Positions 26,365 through 37,603 of a DNA stretch of 64,000 bases are shown here, in pieces. Position 1 is the first letter of the stretch, and each line of letters begins with the position of its first letter. The stretch comes from Erwinia pyri (GTDB lineage: Bacteria; Pseudomonadota; Gammaproteobacteria; Enterobacterales; Enterobacteriaceae): positions 2,418,001 through 2,482,000 of the forward strand of contig NZ_CP132353.1 in NCBI RefSeq assembly GCF_030758455.1, given 5' to 3'. The position numbers were made by a program, and so were the translations under genes. The notes beneath the pieces were generated by a model. It searched no databases. It had not been told where the DNA came from and saw nothing but the letters and a program-made list of their open reading frames with translations.

Positions 26365-27045
26365 CTACTTCACCCTTTGCCAGGTGAGATTGTTGGTGCC
26401 CCAGGATCTCTCATCACGCGCGCACTGCAACAGCACACCCTCCATTTTAACCACTGAGCCTTCCGTATAGCTGCGGTTTTCATGGGTACAGCAGCGCTGG
26501 CAGGGAGGCTGATTGTTGTTCTGCCCTTGTGTCCAGACTTCAGGCGGCAAATCCACTACCGCATCGGCATTAAATCCGCTATTACCATTACTATTGTCAT
26601 TGCCGGAACCCTGACCGTTGCCGTTGCCATAACCGCCGCCATTGCCATGGCCATTACCATTGCCGTAACCGTCGCCATTGCCGTGGCCTGTACCATTGCC
26701 GTAACCCTGGCCGTTACCATGGCCAGTACCGTTGCCGTAGCCCTGACCGCTGCCATTACCGTAACCATCGCCATTGCCATGACCATTGCCGTAACCCTGA
26801 CCGTTGCCATTACCGTAACCGCCGCCATTGCCATGGCCAGTACCGTTGCCGTATCCCTGCCCGTTGCCGTATCCCTGCCCGTTGCCACTGCCATTGGTGT
26901 TGCCGCCAGGGATCCCCTGACCCGGGGTGTAATCACCCGGCTGGCCATGCCCGGTGCTGACGTTCCAGCCCTCACCTGCGGCATAGAGCGGGCTGCCGAT
27001 CAGTAAAGCTCCCGCCAGCACTATTGCACCTGATAATTTCATCAT
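26365..27045 (-). CDS. ynjH: YnjH-type secreted protein (DUF1496) with long Gly/Asn repeat
   Basis: A 226-residue protein in three parts. Residues 1-22 are a signal peptide ([16 protein letters not shown], cleaved near LYA-AG). Residues about 51-155 are a low-complexity repeat of [13 protein letters not shown] and GDGYGN blocks. Residues about 160-226 are a conserved domain, [29 protein letters not shown] and LQCARDE, ending WQRVK. The last part matches YnjH/DUF1496 of E. coli, with Cys at 182, 185, 186 and 208 that may bind metal or form disulfides. As far as I recall E. coli YnjH has no such repeat. The start overlaps the topB stop (ATGA), so the two are coupled. Function unknown. Confidence 0.8.
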   Translation of the reverse strand: MMKLSGAIVLAGALLIGSPLYAAGEGWNVSTGHGQPGDYTPGQGIPGGNTNGSGNGQGYGNGQGYGNGTGHGNGGGYGNGNGQGYGNGHGNGDGYGNGSGQGYGNGTGHGNGQGYGNGTGHGNGDGYGNGNGHGNGGGYGNGNGQGSGNDNSNGNSGFNADAVVDLPPEVWTQGQNNNQPPCQRCCTHENRSYTEGSVVKMEGVLLQCARDERSWGTNNLTWQRVK

Positions 27046-28955
27046 TCAGTTTCCTTCGCTTTTTTCGCCTTGCGGCGCGGCTTTTTGGTTTCAGCCGCCG
27101 GAAGTCCTCGGAAGGCATGTGCAGCAGGCTGCTGCCTTGCCTGATCGATCAGCGTATGTAGCGTCTCCACCAGCGGCAACATAAAGTCCTGGTAGCGGCA
27201 CTGCTTTTCACTGATTTTAGTCAGCGTGGACTCCCAATGGGCGGTCATGTCGGGACGCGCCGCCATTTCTGGCAGCGAGTGGATCAGCGCCCGCCCGGCG
27301 GGAGTGGAATGAATATAGCGCCCTTTCTTCAACAAAAAGGCGCGTTTGAACAGCAGTTCAATAATCCCGGCGCGCGTGGCTTCTGTTCCTAAACCATCGG
27401 TCGCGCGCAGCACTTTCTTTAGATCTTTATCCTGAACAAATCGCGCAATGCCGGTCATAGCCGACAGCAGCGTCGCATCGGTAAAGGGTCTTGGAGGCTG
27501 CGTCTGCTTCTCTACCACCTCTCCGCGCTCGCAGAGCAGTTTAGCCCCCTTTGCCACCACCGGCAGTGGCGTGCCGTCATTTTCTTCATCCCTTTCTTTG
27601 CTACCTAACAAAGCGCGCCACCCTGCCTCGGCCAGGAACCGCGCTTTGGCGACAAATTTGCCGCCGGCGATATCCAGTTCGATAACGCATTTGCGATAAA
27701 TGGCATCGGGGCAAAATTGCATCAGATACTGGGTGGCGATCAGCCGATAGATCTTGCTCTCATTCTCTGTGAGTCTGACCTGCGAACTGCGGGCGGTAGG
27801 CACGATGGCATGGTGCGCATCTACTTTTTTATCATCCCAGCAGCGATTACGGCGGTCGCTATCAAAATCTGCTGGCGGCGTCAGATCGGGCTGATGCGCA
27901 TTAATGGCGTTCAGTACCGCATGGCGTCCGGCAAAATGCTCATCGGGCAGATAGCGACTGTCCGAGCGGGGATAGGTAATCAGTTTATGCGTTTCATAGA
28001 GTTTCTGACAGGTATCCAGCACCACCTGGGCGCTCAGTCCATACCGCTTACCCGCTTCAATCTGCAGGCTGGAGAGGGAGAAAGGCAGCGGAGCGGTATC
28101 ATTCTCTCGTTTGTCGTTATAGCTGGTCACCAGAGCGGGCTGTCCGCCAATCCGCGCTACGACATGATCGGCCAGCGGGCGATGCAGCAGTCGCCCCTCT
28201 TCATCCTGATAAGGCTCGCAGGAGTCGCTGGGTTGCCACAGCGCCACAAATCGTTCATCGGCGGGCGTCACGATATGTGCTTTAACTTCGAAAAAATCCT
28301 TCGCGACAAAGTTTTCAATATCCTCATCGCGACGTACCACCAGCCCAAGAACCGGCGTTTGCACGCGGCCCACTGACAGCAGACCATCGTAGCCCGCATT
28401 ACGGCCCAGCAGCGTATAAGCCCGGGTCATATTGATGCCATAGAGCCAGTCGGCCCGGGCTCTGGCGAGCGCGGAGACGCAGAGCGGGATAAACTCTTTG
28501 TTCTCACGCAGACGGCTTACCGCCCGCTCCACGGCAGAAGGATTAAGGTCATTGATCAGGCAGCGCTGAACGCCAGCCCGTTTTTCAGGTGGCAAGGCCA
28601 GATAATCCAGCACTTCATCCACCAGCAGCTGCCCTTCGCGGTCGGGATCACCCGCATGCACCACGACGCTTGCCTGCTCAAGCAGGCCTTTAATCACCCT
28701 GAGCTGTTTAGCCACCGAAGGACGTGGCTGCAGCTGCCATTTTTCTGGCACAATCGGCAGATCCGCCAGCGACCAGCGGGCAAAACGGCTGTTATAACTG
28801 TCAGGCTGAGCCTGCTCCAGCAGGTGCCCCACGCACCAGGTAACCATCTGATCCTGACCGCAGGCGATAAAGCCGTCACCCCGGCGATGAGGTTTGGGCA
28901 GAACATCCGCTATAGCGCGGGCTAAGCTGGGCTTTTCGGCAATAAACAAACGCAT
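27042..28955 (-). CDS. topB: DNA topoisomerase III
   Basis: Type IA topoisomerase that decatenates replication intermediates through a 5'-phosphotyrosine link. 637 residues. The Toprim domain is N-terminal ([20 protein letters not shown], then [20 protein letters not shown]). The active Tyr is in [13 protein letters not shown] (near residue 330), and AHHAIVPT and [18 protein letters not shown] are typical. The tail is basic ([10 protein letters not shown]), as in the family. ynjH overlaps its stop by four bases. The E. coli neighbour selD is missing on its upstream side. Confidence 0.96.
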   Translation of the reverse strand: MRLFIAEKPSLARAIADVLPKPHRRGDGFIACGQDQMVTWCVGHLLEQAQPDSYNSRFARWSLADLPIVPEKWQLQPRPSVAKQLRVIKGLLEQASVVVHAGDPDREGQLLVDEVLDYLALPPEKRAGVQRCLINDLNPSAVERAVSRLRENKEFIPLCVSALARARADWLYGINMTRAYTLLGRNAGYDGLLSVGRVQTPVLGLVVRRDEDIENFVAKDFFEVKAHIVTPADERFVALWQPSDSCEPYQDEEGRLLHRPLADHVVARIGGQPALVTSYNDKRENDTAPLPFSLSSLQIEAGKRYGLSAQVVLDTCQKLYETHKLITYPRSDSRYLPDEHFAGRHAVLNAINAHQPDLTPPADFDSDRRNRCWDDKKVDAHHAIVPTARSSQVRLTENESKIYRLIATQYLMQFCPDAIYRKCVIELDIAGGKFVAKARFLAEAGWRALLGSKERDEENDGTPLPVVAKGAKLLCERGEVVEKQTQPPRPFTDATLLSAMTGIARFVQDKDLKKVLRATDGLGTEATRAGIIELLFKRAFLLKKGRYIHSTPAGRALIHSLPEMAARPDMTAHWESTLTKISEKQCRYQDFMLPLVETLHTLIDQARQQPAAHAFRGLPAAETKKPRRKAKKAKETE

Positions 28956-29105
28956 CCGGCAGTGACGTCCTTCAGGAAATTCATTAATTCACGCATTATC
29001 ACACATCAGCCACTTCCCTTCGGAAATAGTGGCGTTATGGTAGCGCTTTCGTCAGGCAGGAGTAAAACCCGGCAGAGATTTCCGCGACTGTTTGCTCACT
29101 ATCCC

Positions 29106-29155
29106 GACAAAAGGCAGGGCTGGTGACAACCCTGACTGCCTGAGGGGATTTTGTC
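29106..29155 (-). terminator. Nested inverted repeat behind ydjA
   Basis: Outer arms GACAAAA (29106-29112) and TTTTGTC (29149-29155) enclose AGGCAG/CTGCCT and CAGGG/CCCTG arms. Read on the minus strand the inner hairpin is followed by CCTTTTGTC, a fair terminator for ydjA, which stops at 29158. Confidence 0.5.
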
Positions 29156-29157
29156 AC

Positions 29158-29709
29158 TCAGAAATAACTGACAAACGGGGTAGTGTCTGGCGGGATCAGC
29201 GTGGTGGAGGATTTAAGTTGCGGCGTGCCCAGGTAAAGAAAGCCGACAATGGCATCCTGTGGCCGGCAGTGGAAGGCTTCGCGCACCGCCTGATGTTCGG
29301 TCCAGGCGCCGCTGCGCCAGATGCCGTTAAACCCCTGCGCCACCGCAGCCATTTGCATCGCCATCACGGCGCAGCCAGCGGAAACCACCTGCTCCCACTG
29401 CGGGACTTTGTGATGTTCTTCGCAATGCGCAACCACGGTGATAATCATTGGCGCACGGAAAGGCGACTGCTTAGCTTTCTCAATAGCTTTCTGTTCCATG
29501 CCATCCTCGCGGGCAGCATTTTCCAGCAGCGCGCTAAAGCGCTCGCGCCCTTCCTTTTCCACAATGATAAAGCGCCACGGCTGCAACGTGCCGTGATCGG
29601 GGGCGCGCATACCGGCACGAATGATATTCTCAAGCGCTTCGCCTGTGGGGGCTGGTTCGCTCAGGCGTGAGGCTGAACGGCGGTTAACCACTAAGTCGAG
29701 TGCATCCAT
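29158..29709 (-). CDS. ydjA: YdjA-type nitroreductase family protein
   Basis: An FMN-dependent nitroreductase-fold protein of 183 residues, the E. coli YdjA length. FMN-contact segments are visible in [18 protein letters not shown] (N-terminal, with RR-S), [16 protein letters not shown] and [21 protein letters not shown]. The physiological substrate is unknown. It is divergent from sppA as in E. coli, and its upstream selD partner is absent. Confidence 0.93.
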   Translation of the reverse strand: MDALDLVVNRRSASRLSEPAPTGEALENIIRAGMRAPDHGTLQPWRFIIVEKEGRERFSALLENAAREDGMEQKAIEKAKQSPFRAPMIITVVAHCEEHHKVPQWEQVVSAGCAVMAMQMAAVAQGFNGIWRSGAWTEHQAVREAFHCRPQDAIVGFLYLGTPQLKSSTTLIPPDTTPFVSYF

Positions 29710-29891
29710 AAGGACTCCTGATAATGAGTTTTATTCAGCTGAAACTAGCACAGGATGATGATTTGTTACAGCATTCCGCTTTTTCCTGCTGACAAGTGGG
29801 TCCCTGCTATTTAGGATGTCACCATCCCCACCTGGTCTGGGGCGCTCTGCCCGCCCCCGTTCCGGGTCTTTATCGCAATTATGGAGTTGAT

Positions 29892-31748
29892 ATGCGCACT
29901 TTGTGGCGATTTATCGCTGGTTTTTTTAAATGGACCTGGCGACTGCTGAATTTCGTCCGGGAATTTATTCTTAATCTTTTTCTGGTGGTGTTAATCCTGA
30001 TTTGCGTGGGAATTTATTTCCAGTTCAGCAGCTCTTCAACCCCTGCCGAGCCGCAGAAAGGTGCGCTGATCGTCGACTTAAGTGGTGTGGTGGTCGATAA
30101 GCCGTCGGTCAGCAACCGACTCAGCAAAATTGGCCGCCAGCTGCTGGGCGCAAGCAGCGACAGGTTGAAAGAGAACTCACTCTTTGACGTGGTGGATGCG
30201 ATCCGTCAGGCGAAAGACGATGCCAACATTACCGGCATGGTGCTTGACCTGCGCGACTTTGCCGGCGCGGATCAGCCGTCACTGCAATATATAGGGAAAG
30301 CGCTGCGTGAGTTCCGTGACAGCGGCAAGCAGATCTACGCCACGGGCGACAGCTACAGCCAGGCGCAGTATTACCTCGCCAGCTTCGCCAACAAAATCTA
30401 TCTCTCCCCACAGGGAACCGTAGATTTGCATGGCTTTGCCACCAACGGTCTCTACTACAAGACGCTGTTAGATAAGCTGAAAGTGAGCTCGCACATCTTC
30501 CGCGTCGGCACCTATAAATCCGCCGTGGAACCTTTCCTGCGTGATGATATGTCCCCTGCCGCCAGAGAGGCAGACAGCCGCTGGATAGGCGAGCTGTGGC
30601 AGAACTACCTCAATACCGTCTCTGCTAATCGTCAGATAACTCCTGAGCAGCTTTTCCCTGGCGCACAGGGCGTGCTTGATGGCCTGCAGAAAGTGGACGG
30701 TGATACGGCGCGCTATGCTCTGGACAATAAGATGGTCGATGAGCTGGCCTCGCGTTCGCTGGTTGACAATCAGATGACGAAAATTTTCGGCTGGGATAAG
30801 CAGGCGAAAGATTTTAAAGGCACCAGTATTTATGACTATCAGGTGAAGAGTAACGGCTCCGCTGATGGCAACATCGCCGTGGTGATGGCGAACGGTGCGA
30901 TCATGGATGGCGAAGAAACGCCGGGCAGCGTCGGTGGCGATACTACCGCACTGGAAATCCGTCAGGCGCGTCTCGATCCGAAAATCAAAGCTATTGTCCT
31001 GCGCGTTAACAGCCCGGGCGGCAGCGTGACGGCTTCCGAAACGATACGTGAAGAGCTGGCTGCGGCGAAAGAAGCGGGCAAACCGGTAGTGGTTTCCATG
31101 GGCGGAATGGCTGCTTCCGGCGGCTACTGGATCTCAACGCCAGCTAACTACATCATCGCCAGCCCCAGCACCCTCACTGGCTCTATCGGCATCTTTGGCG
31201 TGATTAACACAGTAGAGAACTCGCTGGCCACAATTGGCGTGCATACCGATGGCGTGTCAACGTCACCTCTTGCCGATGTGGCGACCACCAAGGCTCTGCC
31301 GCCTGAAGTTCAGCAGATGATGCAGATGAGCATCGAGAACGGCTACAAAAACTTCCTGGGTCTGGTTGCGAAATCGCGCAATAAGAGCCCTGAGCAGATC
31401 GACCAGATTGCTCAGGGACACGTCTGGACCGGTAGCGATGCCAAAGCCAACGGTCTGGTGGATGCAATGGGTGATTTCGACGATGCGGTCGCGAAAGCGG
31501 CAGAGCTGGCGAAACTCAAGCAGTGGCAGCTTAGCTGGTATCAGGATGAGCCGGGCTTCATGGATATGCTCTTCAGCCAGATGAACGTATCCGCCCATGC
31601 GGCGCTGCCGGATGCGCTTAAAGCTTATCTGCCGGCACCGCTCTATGACGTCATGGCCTCTATGCGTAATCAACCGGGTCTGTTTGATAATCTGAACGAT
31701 CCGCAAAATCGCTATGCCATGTGCCTGACCTGCGCTCAGGTGAAATAA
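29892..31748 (+). CDS. sppA: Protease IV, signal peptide peptidase SppA
   Basis: Inner-membrane serine protease that clears cleaved signal peptides. The start at 29892 gives 618 residues, the E. coli length, beginning [20 protein letters not shown], with GGAG upstream; longer in-frame starts are not conserved. One N-terminal membrane anchor (about 26-45) is followed by two peptidase S49 domains. The general-base Lys lies in the first ([12 protein letters not shown], near 209) and the nucleophile Ser in the second ([10 protein letters not shown], near 409), as in the tetrameric E. coli enzyme. A terminator follows, then ansA. Confidence 0.95.
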   Translation: MRTLWRFIAGFFKWTWRLLNFVREFILNLFLVVLILICVGIYFQFSSSSTPAEPQKGALIVDLSGVVVDKPSVSNRLSKIGRQLLGASSDRLKENSLFDVVDAIRQAKDDANITGMVLDLRDFAGADQPSLQYIGKALREFRDSGKQIYATGDSYSQAQYYLASFANKIYLSPQGTVDLHGFATNGLYYKTLLDKLKVSSHIFRVGTYKSAVEPFLRDDMSPAAREADSRWIGELWQNYLNTVSANRQITPEQLFPGAQGVLDGLQKVDGDTARYALDNKMVDELASRSLVDNQMTKIFGWDKQAKDFKGTSIYDYQVKSNGSADGNIAVVMANGAIMDGEETPGSVGGDTTALEIRQARLDPKIKAIVLRVNSPGGSVTASETIREELAAAKEAGKPVVVSMGGMAASGGYWISTPANYIIASPSTLTGSIGIFGVINTVENSLATIGVHTDGVSTSPLADVATTKALPPEVQQMMQMSIENGYKNFLGLVAKSRNKSPEQIDQIAQGHVWTGSDAKANGLVDAMGDFDDAVAKAAELAKLKQWQLSWYQDEPGFMDMLFSQMNVSAHAALPDALKAYLPAPLYDVMASMRNQPGLFDNLNDPQNRYAMCLTCAQVK

Positions 31749-31753
31749 ACGCT

Positions 31754-31782
31754 CAGCCCGGCCATCTGGTCGGGCTGCTTTT
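31754..31782 (+). terminator. Intrinsic terminator of sppA
   Basis: CAGCCCG (31754-31760), a 10-base loop, CGGGCTG (31771-31777), then CTTTTC. Confidence 0.75.
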
Positions 31783-31832
31783 CCCCCGCTTTCCCCTTAT
31801 ACTTCGCCTTTTCGGCAAGCCTGAGTGAATTC

Positions 31833-32852
31833 ATGCAAAAAAGATCCATCTACGTCGCCTATACGGGCGGGACTATTGGCATGCAGCGATCCGAGCAGGG
31901 ATTTATCCCCGTTTCCGGACATTTGCAGCGACAACTGGCGAACATGCCGGAATTTCATCGCGCCGAAATGCCCGATTTCACCATCCACGAGTACCAGCCG
32001 CTGATTGATTCTTCCGACATGACGCCGCGTGACTGGCAATCGATCGCAGATGATATTCGCTCGAATTACGATCTCTATGATGGCTTTGTGATCCTGCATG
32101 GCACCGATACCATGGCCTTCACCGCTTCCGCGCTGTCGTTCATGCTGGAAAACCTCGCTAAACCGGTAATTGTGACAGGGTCACAAATACCGCTGGAGCA
32201 GCTGCGTTCGGACGGTCAGCAAAACCTGCTGAATGCCCTGTTCGTTGCGGCTAACTATCCCATTAATGAAGTTGCGCTGTTTTTCAACAATACGCTGTTC
32301 CGTGGCAACCGCACGACCAAAGCCCATGCAGATGGTTTTAATGCCTTTGCCTCACCGAATCTTGCGCCGCTGCTGGAAGCAGGCATCCATATTCGTCGCC
32401 TGAATACGCCTGCCGCCCCGACCGGCAAAGGGGAGCTGGTTGTTCATCCCATTACCCCCCAGCCGATTGGGGTGGTCACCATTTATCCGGGCATCTCTTC
32501 TGATGTGGTGAGCAATTTTCTGCTACAACCGGTAAAAGCGCTGATCCTGCGCTCTTACGGTGTGGGCAACGCTCCGCAAAATCCTGCGTTTCTTAAAGAG
32601 TTGAGGGCCGCCTCCGATCGGGGGATTGTGGTAGTCAACCTGACGCAATGTATGTCTGGCAAAGTGAATATGGGCGGTTACGCTACCGGTAACGCGCTGG
32701 CGCTGGCTGGGGTGGTGAGCGGTTATGATTTAACGGTGGAAGCCACGCTGACCAAACTCCATTTCCTGCTGAGCCAGGATCTTTCCAGTGATGAAGTCAG
32801 GCAGTTGATGCAGGTCAACCTGCGCGGTGAACTGACACCCGATGAAAAGTGA
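31833..32852 (+). CDS. ansA: Cytoplasmic L-asparaginase I
   Basis: Hydrolyses L-asparagine to aspartate and ammonia. 339 residues without a signal peptide, consistent with the cytosolic low-affinity type I enzyme. The first catalytic Thr is in AYTGGTIGMQ (near residue 11-14), the second Thr/Asp pair in LHGTDTMAFTAS. LRSYGVGNAP and VVNLTQCMSG are conserved. The pncA frame begins at or just after its stop, so the two amidase genes are co-transcribed, as in E. coli. Confidence 0.95.
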   Translation: MQKRSIYVAYTGGTIGMQRSEQGFIPVSGHLQRQLANMPEFHRAEMPDFTIHEYQPLIDSSDMTPRDWQSIADDIRSNYDLYDGFVILHGTDTMAFTASALSFMLENLAKPVIVTGSQIPLEQLRSDGQQNLLNALFVAANYPINEVALFFNNTLFRGNRTTKAHADGFNAFASPNLAPLLEAGIHIRRLNTPAAPTGKGELVVHPITPQPIGVVTIYPGISSDVVSNFLLQPVKALILRSYGVGNAPQNPAFLKELRAASDRGIVVVNLTQCMSGKVNMGGYATGNALALAGVVSGYDLTVEATLTKLHFLLSQDLSSDEVRQLMQVNLRGELTPDEK

Positions 32853-32859
32853 GATGAAA

Positions 32860-33474
32860 ATGGCTCCTCAACAGGCTCTGTTGCTGATTGATTTACAGAA
32901 TGACTTCTGCCTCGGCGGAGCGCTGGCGGTGAAAGATGGCGATGAGGTTATTGCCGTAGCCAATCACTATGCTGGTGAGTTCAGCCAGCGAGGGCAGCCG
33001 GTTATCGCCACGCTCGACTGGCATCCCGCCACTCACGGCAGCTTCGCCTCGAATGCGGGTGAGCAGCCCTGGACGGTGGGAGAGCTGGCTGGGCTGCCGC
33101 AGGTCTGGTGGCCCGATCACTGCGTACAGCATACCCCTGGAGCTGAGTTACACCCTTTACTCAATGCGGGCTTGATTACCGATCGGGTTTTTAAAGGCGA
33201 AGATGCGCAGGTGGACAGCTACAGCGGCTTTTATGATAACGGGCACCGCAAAAAAACGCGGCTGGACGCTTTGCTGAAGGCTCAGGGGATTACGGCGCTG
33301 ACAGTAATGGGGCTGGCAACGGACTACTGCGTGAAATATACGGTGCTGGATGCGCTAGCCACAGGCTACACGGTAACGGTGATTTCAGCCGGGTGCCGGG
33401 GCGTCGATCTTAATCCGGGAGACTCGGCGCGTGCGTTGGAAGAGATAAAAAACCTGGGCGCGATCGTTCTCTGA
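32860..33474 (+). CDS. pncA: Nicotinamidase PncA
   Basis: Deamidates nicotinamide to nicotinate for NAD salvage. The start at 32860 (MAPQQALLLIDLQNDF) is preferred because AAGTGAG lies six bases upstream and it fits the E. coli N-terminus; in-frame ATGs at 32842 and 32854 are possible. 204 residues. The catalytic triad is visible: Asp in LIDLQNDF, Lys in VFKGEDAQVDSYSGF, and Cys in MGLATDYCVKYT. The metal-binding DWHPATHGSFA is intact. It overlaps or abuts ansA. Confidence 0.94.
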   Translation: MAPQQALLLIDLQNDFCLGGALAVKDGDEVIAVANHYAGEFSQRGQPVIATLDWHPATHGSFASNAGEQPWTVGELAGLPQVWWPDHCVQHTPGAELHPLLNAGLITDRVFKGEDAQVDSYSGFYDNGHRKKTRLDALLKAQGITALTVMGLATDYCVKYTVLDALATGYTVTVISAGCRGVDLNPGDSARALEEIKNLGAIVL

Positions 33475-33590
33475 TTCTCCTTATCAGGTGAGCAACAGAG
33501 AGATAAAGCCAGCGGTAATCATCAGCGTGATGACCGTGAACTCTCCCAGAGGCTACTTTTTACCGTTCGGTTTACTCTTCAGCGCTCACG

Positions 33591-33632
33591 GAACAGCACG
33601 CTGGAACCTGTTCTGTCTCCAGCGTGCTGTTC
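33591..33632. terminator. 15-bp perfect inverted repeat between pncA and yeaC
   Basis: GAACAGCACGCTGGA (33591-33605), a 12-base loop, and its exact reverse complement (33618-33632). It lies between convergent operons and probably serves both as a 3' end. T tracts are weak (CATTATTCC). It shares ACAGCACGC with the repeat behind xthA. Confidence 0.65.
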
Positions 33633-33655
33633 ATTATTCCTTATGGAATAATTTA

Positions 33656-33934
33656 TTATTGCAGCCTGATGCGGGTGACGTTGTCGTCGTTGATGCCAAA
33701 TTCTTCCTTGAGCTGTTTCTTGCTCTTCATCACCATCTCGCCGCCCTTGCCCACGCTCATATGCTGCGGCTCATCATTATGGCGGGCCTGCCAGAGCATA
33801 ACCAGCTGCAGGCTGTTCTCTTTCTGCTCCGGCGTTAACGCAACGCCATCTGCCCACTTGCCGGTTTCTACCGCGGTGGCAAGACGCTGATACACTTCCG
33901 GCGTCATGCTGGCGATCATCTCATCAAGCTCCAT
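33656..33934 (-). CDS. yeaC: YeaC, DUF1315 family protein
   Basis: A 92-residue protein with MELDEMIASMTPEVYQRLAT, GKWADGVALTPEQKENSLQLVMLWQARHN and MVMKSKKQLKEEFGI, the DUF1315 pattern of E. coli YeaC. Soluble, function unknown. It lies five bases behind msrB on the same strand, so they are one operon, as in E. coli. Confidence 0.92.
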   Translation of the reverse strand: MELDEMIASMTPEVYQRLATAVETGKWADGVALTPEQKENSLQLVMLWQARHNDEPQHMSVGKGGEMVMKSKKQLKEEFGINDDNVTRIRLQ

Positions 33935-33939
33935 ATCCG

Positions 33940-34350
33940 CTACCCTTTAATATTGTTGCCATCTTCATCAGAGAAGCTTAGCGAGGCGGAGTTTACGCAG
34001 TAGCGTTCGCCCGTAGGCTGTGGGCCATCCGGGAAAACGTGCCCCAGATGCGCGTCACAGTTGCCACAACGAATCTCAATGCGCTGCATACCGTGTGACT
34101 CATCCTCAATATACCGAATGGCATCATCATGGTGAGGCTGATAGAAACTGGGCCAACCGCAGCCTGAGTCATATTTAGTTTCAGACAAAAACAGGGGCGA
34201 GTTACAGACCAGACAGTGGTAGATCCCTTCGCCTTTGTTATGCAGCAGCTTGCCGGAGAACGGCGGTTCTGTGCCGCGCTGCTGAGTCACATAGCGCTGC
34301 ATTTCGCTTAAATCGCTTTCTGGGGTGAATTCGTTCGGTTCTTTAGCCAT
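33940..34350 (-). CDS. msrB: Peptide-methionine (R)-S-oxide reductase MsrB
   Basis: Repairs methionine-R-sulfoxide in proteins. 136 residues. Two zinc-binding CxxC motifs are present (Cys46/49 in YHCLVCN and Cys95/98 in IRCGNCD). The catalytic Cys118 is in GERYCVNS, and the substrate-binding SGCGWPSFY and [10 protein letters not shown] segments are intact. It is divergent from gapA and followed by yeaC, the E. coli arrangement. Confidence 0.96.
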   Translation of the reverse strand: MAKEPNEFTPESDLSEMQRYVTQQRGTEPPFSGKLLHNKGEGIYHCLVCNSPLFLSETKYDSGCGWPSFYQPHHDDAIRYIEDESHGMQRIEIRCGNCDAHLGHVFPDGPQPTGERYCVNSASLSFSDEDGNNIKG

Positions 34351-35687
<1,337 letters not shown>

Positions 35688-35705
35688 GCGACGTGAAATG
35701 TGTTG

Positions 35706-35729
35706 AGGGCGACTACGGTCGCCCTTTTT
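35706..35729 (+). terminator. Intrinsic terminator of gapA
   Basis: GGGCGAC-tacg-GTCGCCC followed by TTTTT, 18 bases behind the stop. Confidence 0.88.
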
Positions 35730-35753
35730 ATTTGCTGAAATACGGGTCCGCTT

Positions 35754-36632
35754 ATGAACGAAAAACTCTTTTCTCTTCCGGTTATCGAACAGATCAGCCC
35801 CTATCTCTCACAGCGCAAAATGGGCGAGCTGCCGATCCTGGTGATTGCGCATCCCAAAGTGCGTGCGGCTGTGGCCCTGCAGGGCGCTCAGCTGATTGCC
35901 TGGCAGCCCAGCGGTGAAAAGCCGGTGATCTGGCTGAGCGAAAAAACCGCCTGGACCGCAGGTAAAGCCATTCGGGGCGGCGTTCCCATCTGCTGGCCAT
36001 GGTTCGGCCCGGCGGGGGAACCTGCGCATGGTTTTGCCCGCACGCTTCCCTGGACGCTTTCCGCCCATGATGAGAACGATGAAAGCGTGATGCTGACGCT
36101 GGTCCTGGAGAGCAACGAGCAAACCAGAAAGCTCTGGCCTCATGACTTTACGCTCTTCGCCCGTTTCCGCTTTGCCGATCGCTGTGAGATAGAGCTGGAG
36201 GCCCACGGTGATTTTGAAGCCACAGCAGCTCTGCACAGCTATTTCTGCGTAGCAGATATTGCGGGTGTGGAAGTCAGCGGATTAGGTAAAAGCTTTATCG
36301 ACAAGGTAAACAACGGTAGCGAGGGTCGTTCAGAGAGCGGTAAACAAACCTATCCTGACCGGACAGACCGTATCCATACGCAACCTGAAGATTGCAGCGT
36401 GATCACCGACGCAGCAGGCAAAAGAACTATCGAGGTTCATCACCATTACCAAAGTGACGTTGTCACCTGGAATCCGGGACCGGCGCTCTCCTGCAGCATG
36501 GGAGATATGGCCAATGAGGGATATAAAACCATGGTCTGCGTTGAAACAGCGCATATCTCAAGCCCGATGGTCAGTGCCGGAGAAGCCCCTTCCCGCCTGG
36601 CGACCACCATCCGCGTGCGGAAAAATAGCTGA
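35754..36632 (+). CDS. yeaD: YeaD, D-hexose-6-phosphate mutarotase
   Basis: An aldose-1-epimerase-fold protein of 292 residues that interconverts hexose-6-phosphate anomers. Conserved stretches are IRGGVPICWPWFGPAGEPAHGFARTLPWTL (with the catalytic-region His), ALHSYFCVADIAGVEVSGLG, and WNPGPALSCSMGDMANEGYKTMVCVETA (with the Glu near the end). It lies next to gapA, as in E. coli, and in the same metabolic area. It is convergent with yeaE across a strong symmetric terminator. Confidence 0.94.
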   Translation: MNEKLFSLPVIEQISPYLSQRKMGELPILVIAHPKVRAAVALQGAQLIAWQPSGEKPVIWLSEKTAWTAGKAIRGGVPICWPWFGPAGEPAHGFARTLPWTLSAHDENDESVMLTLVLESNEQTRKLWPHDFTLFARFRFADRCEIELEAHGDFEATAALHSYFCVADIAGVEVSGLGKSFIDKVNNGSEGRSESGKQTYPDRTDRIHTQPEDCSVITDAAGKRTIEVHHHYQSDVVTWNPGPALSCSMGDMANEGYKTMVCVETAHISSPMVSAGEAPSRLATTIRVRKNS

Positions 36633-36634
36633 GT

Positions 36635-36671
36635 AAACGCAGAGGGGGAAGCCTCTTCCCCCTCTGCGTTT
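36635..36671. terminator. Bidirectional terminator yeaD/yeaE
   Basis: AAACGCAGAGGGGGAAG (36635-36651), a 3-base loop, then the 17-base exact reverse complement ending in TTT (36655-36671). It touches the yeaE stop codon, so it probably serves both convergent genes. Confidence 0.8.
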
Positions 36672-37522
36672 CAGACCACATCCAGCGCCATTTTGCTGGC
36701 TGGCGGGGGAAACGCGTGATTAATTTTTGTTAACTCATCACTGGTCAGCGTGACCTGGAGCGCAGCAGCATTATCGGCGACATGCTGCAGGGTGCTCGCT
36801 TTCGGAATGGCCATCACCCCCTCTTTACGTATCACCCACGCCAGCAGCAGCTGAGCCACGCTGATGCCCTTTTGTTGTGCAATTGTGTTCAGCACATCAT
36901 GCGTCATGAGATTCTGGCGCAGCCGTCCGGCCTGGGCAAGCGGACAGTAAGCCATAACCGGGATTTGCCGTTGCTGGCAATCGGGCAGCAGGTCATATTC
37001 AATCCCGCGCGAGGCCAGATGATACAATACCTGGTTGGCTGCACAATGTTCCCCGCCCTGCTCTGCAAGCAGCTCACTGAGATCGTCGGTGTCAAAGTTC
37101 GACACGCCCCAGCGTAAAATTTTGCCTGCGCGCTGGAGCGAATCCATCGCGCGGATGGTCTCCTCCAGCGGCAAGTTTCCCCGCCAGTGCAGCAGATAGA
37201 GATCGAGATAATCGGTCTGCAGACGGCGCAGACTGCGTTCACAGGCAGCTATGGCATCTTCCACGCCGGCGTTCCAGGGATAAAATTTAGAAACCAGCCA
37301 GGCGTTTTCTCGCCTGCCCTTCAGCGCTTCGCCCACAACTTCTTCCGCGCCCCCTTCTGCATACATTTCTGCGGTATCAATCACCTTTAAACCCATTTCA
37401 AGACCAGCCTGGAGTGCCGCCACCTCTTGTTTTCGCTGGCTGGCATTCTCCCCCATGTACCAGGTGCCCTGGCCAATCGCTGGTAAAGCTGTACCGTCGG
37501 AAAAGATCACGTTTTTAGCCAT
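36671..37522 (-). CDS. yeaE: YeaE aldo/keto reductase (methylglyoxal reductase type)
   Basis: An NADPH-dependent aldo/keto reductase of 283 residues with the start at 37522 (MAKNVIFSDGTALPAIGQGTW, GGAG upstream). A longer frame to 37573 is not supported. The catalytic tetrad is visible: Asp/Tyr in VIDTAEMYAEGGAE, Lys in LVSKFYPWN and His in YLLHWRGNLP. The NADPH region is near AIPKASTLQHVADNAAAL. The E. coli homologue reduces methylglyoxal. It is downstream of mipA on the same strand but separated from it by a terminator. Confidence 0.93.
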   Translation of the reverse strand: MAKNVIFSDGTALPAIGQGTWYMGENASQRKQEVAALQAGLEMGLKVIDTAEMYAEGGAEEVVGEALKGRRENAWLVSKFYPWNAGVEDAIAACERSLRRLQTDYLDLYLLHWRGNLPLEETIRAMDSLQRAGKILRWGVSNFDTDDLSELLAEQGGEHCAANQVLYHLASRGIEYDLLPDCQQRQIPVMAYCPLAQAGRLRQNLMTHDVLNTIAQQKGISVAQLLLAWVIRKEGVMAIPKASTLQHVADNAAALQVTLTSDELTKINHAFPPPASKMALDVV

Positions 37523-37561
37523 GCTGTGCTCCTGCACGTTTTTTGATCCCCACAATTGTGC

Positions 37562-37586
37562 AAAAGGGCGCAAAGCGCCCTTTTTT
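37562..37586 (-). terminator. Terminator of mipA
   Basis: AAAAGGGCGC-aaa-GCGCCCTTTT. On the minus strand the stem is followed by a short T run, 18 bases behind the mipA stop. It is symmetric. Confidence 0.75.
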
Positions 37587-37603
37587 CGTGCAGCGGATGG
37601 AGA

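Noticed and set aside
26482..27006. 174-codon plus-strand frame opposite ynjH ([14 protein letters not shown] repeats)
   Set aside because: Low-complexity translation of the complement of the GN repeat. The conserved Cys domain and signal peptide are on the minus strand.
33488..33838. 116-codon plus-strand frame between pncA and yeaC
   Set aside because: It crosses the inverted repeat and lies opposite yeaC, which matches DUF1315.
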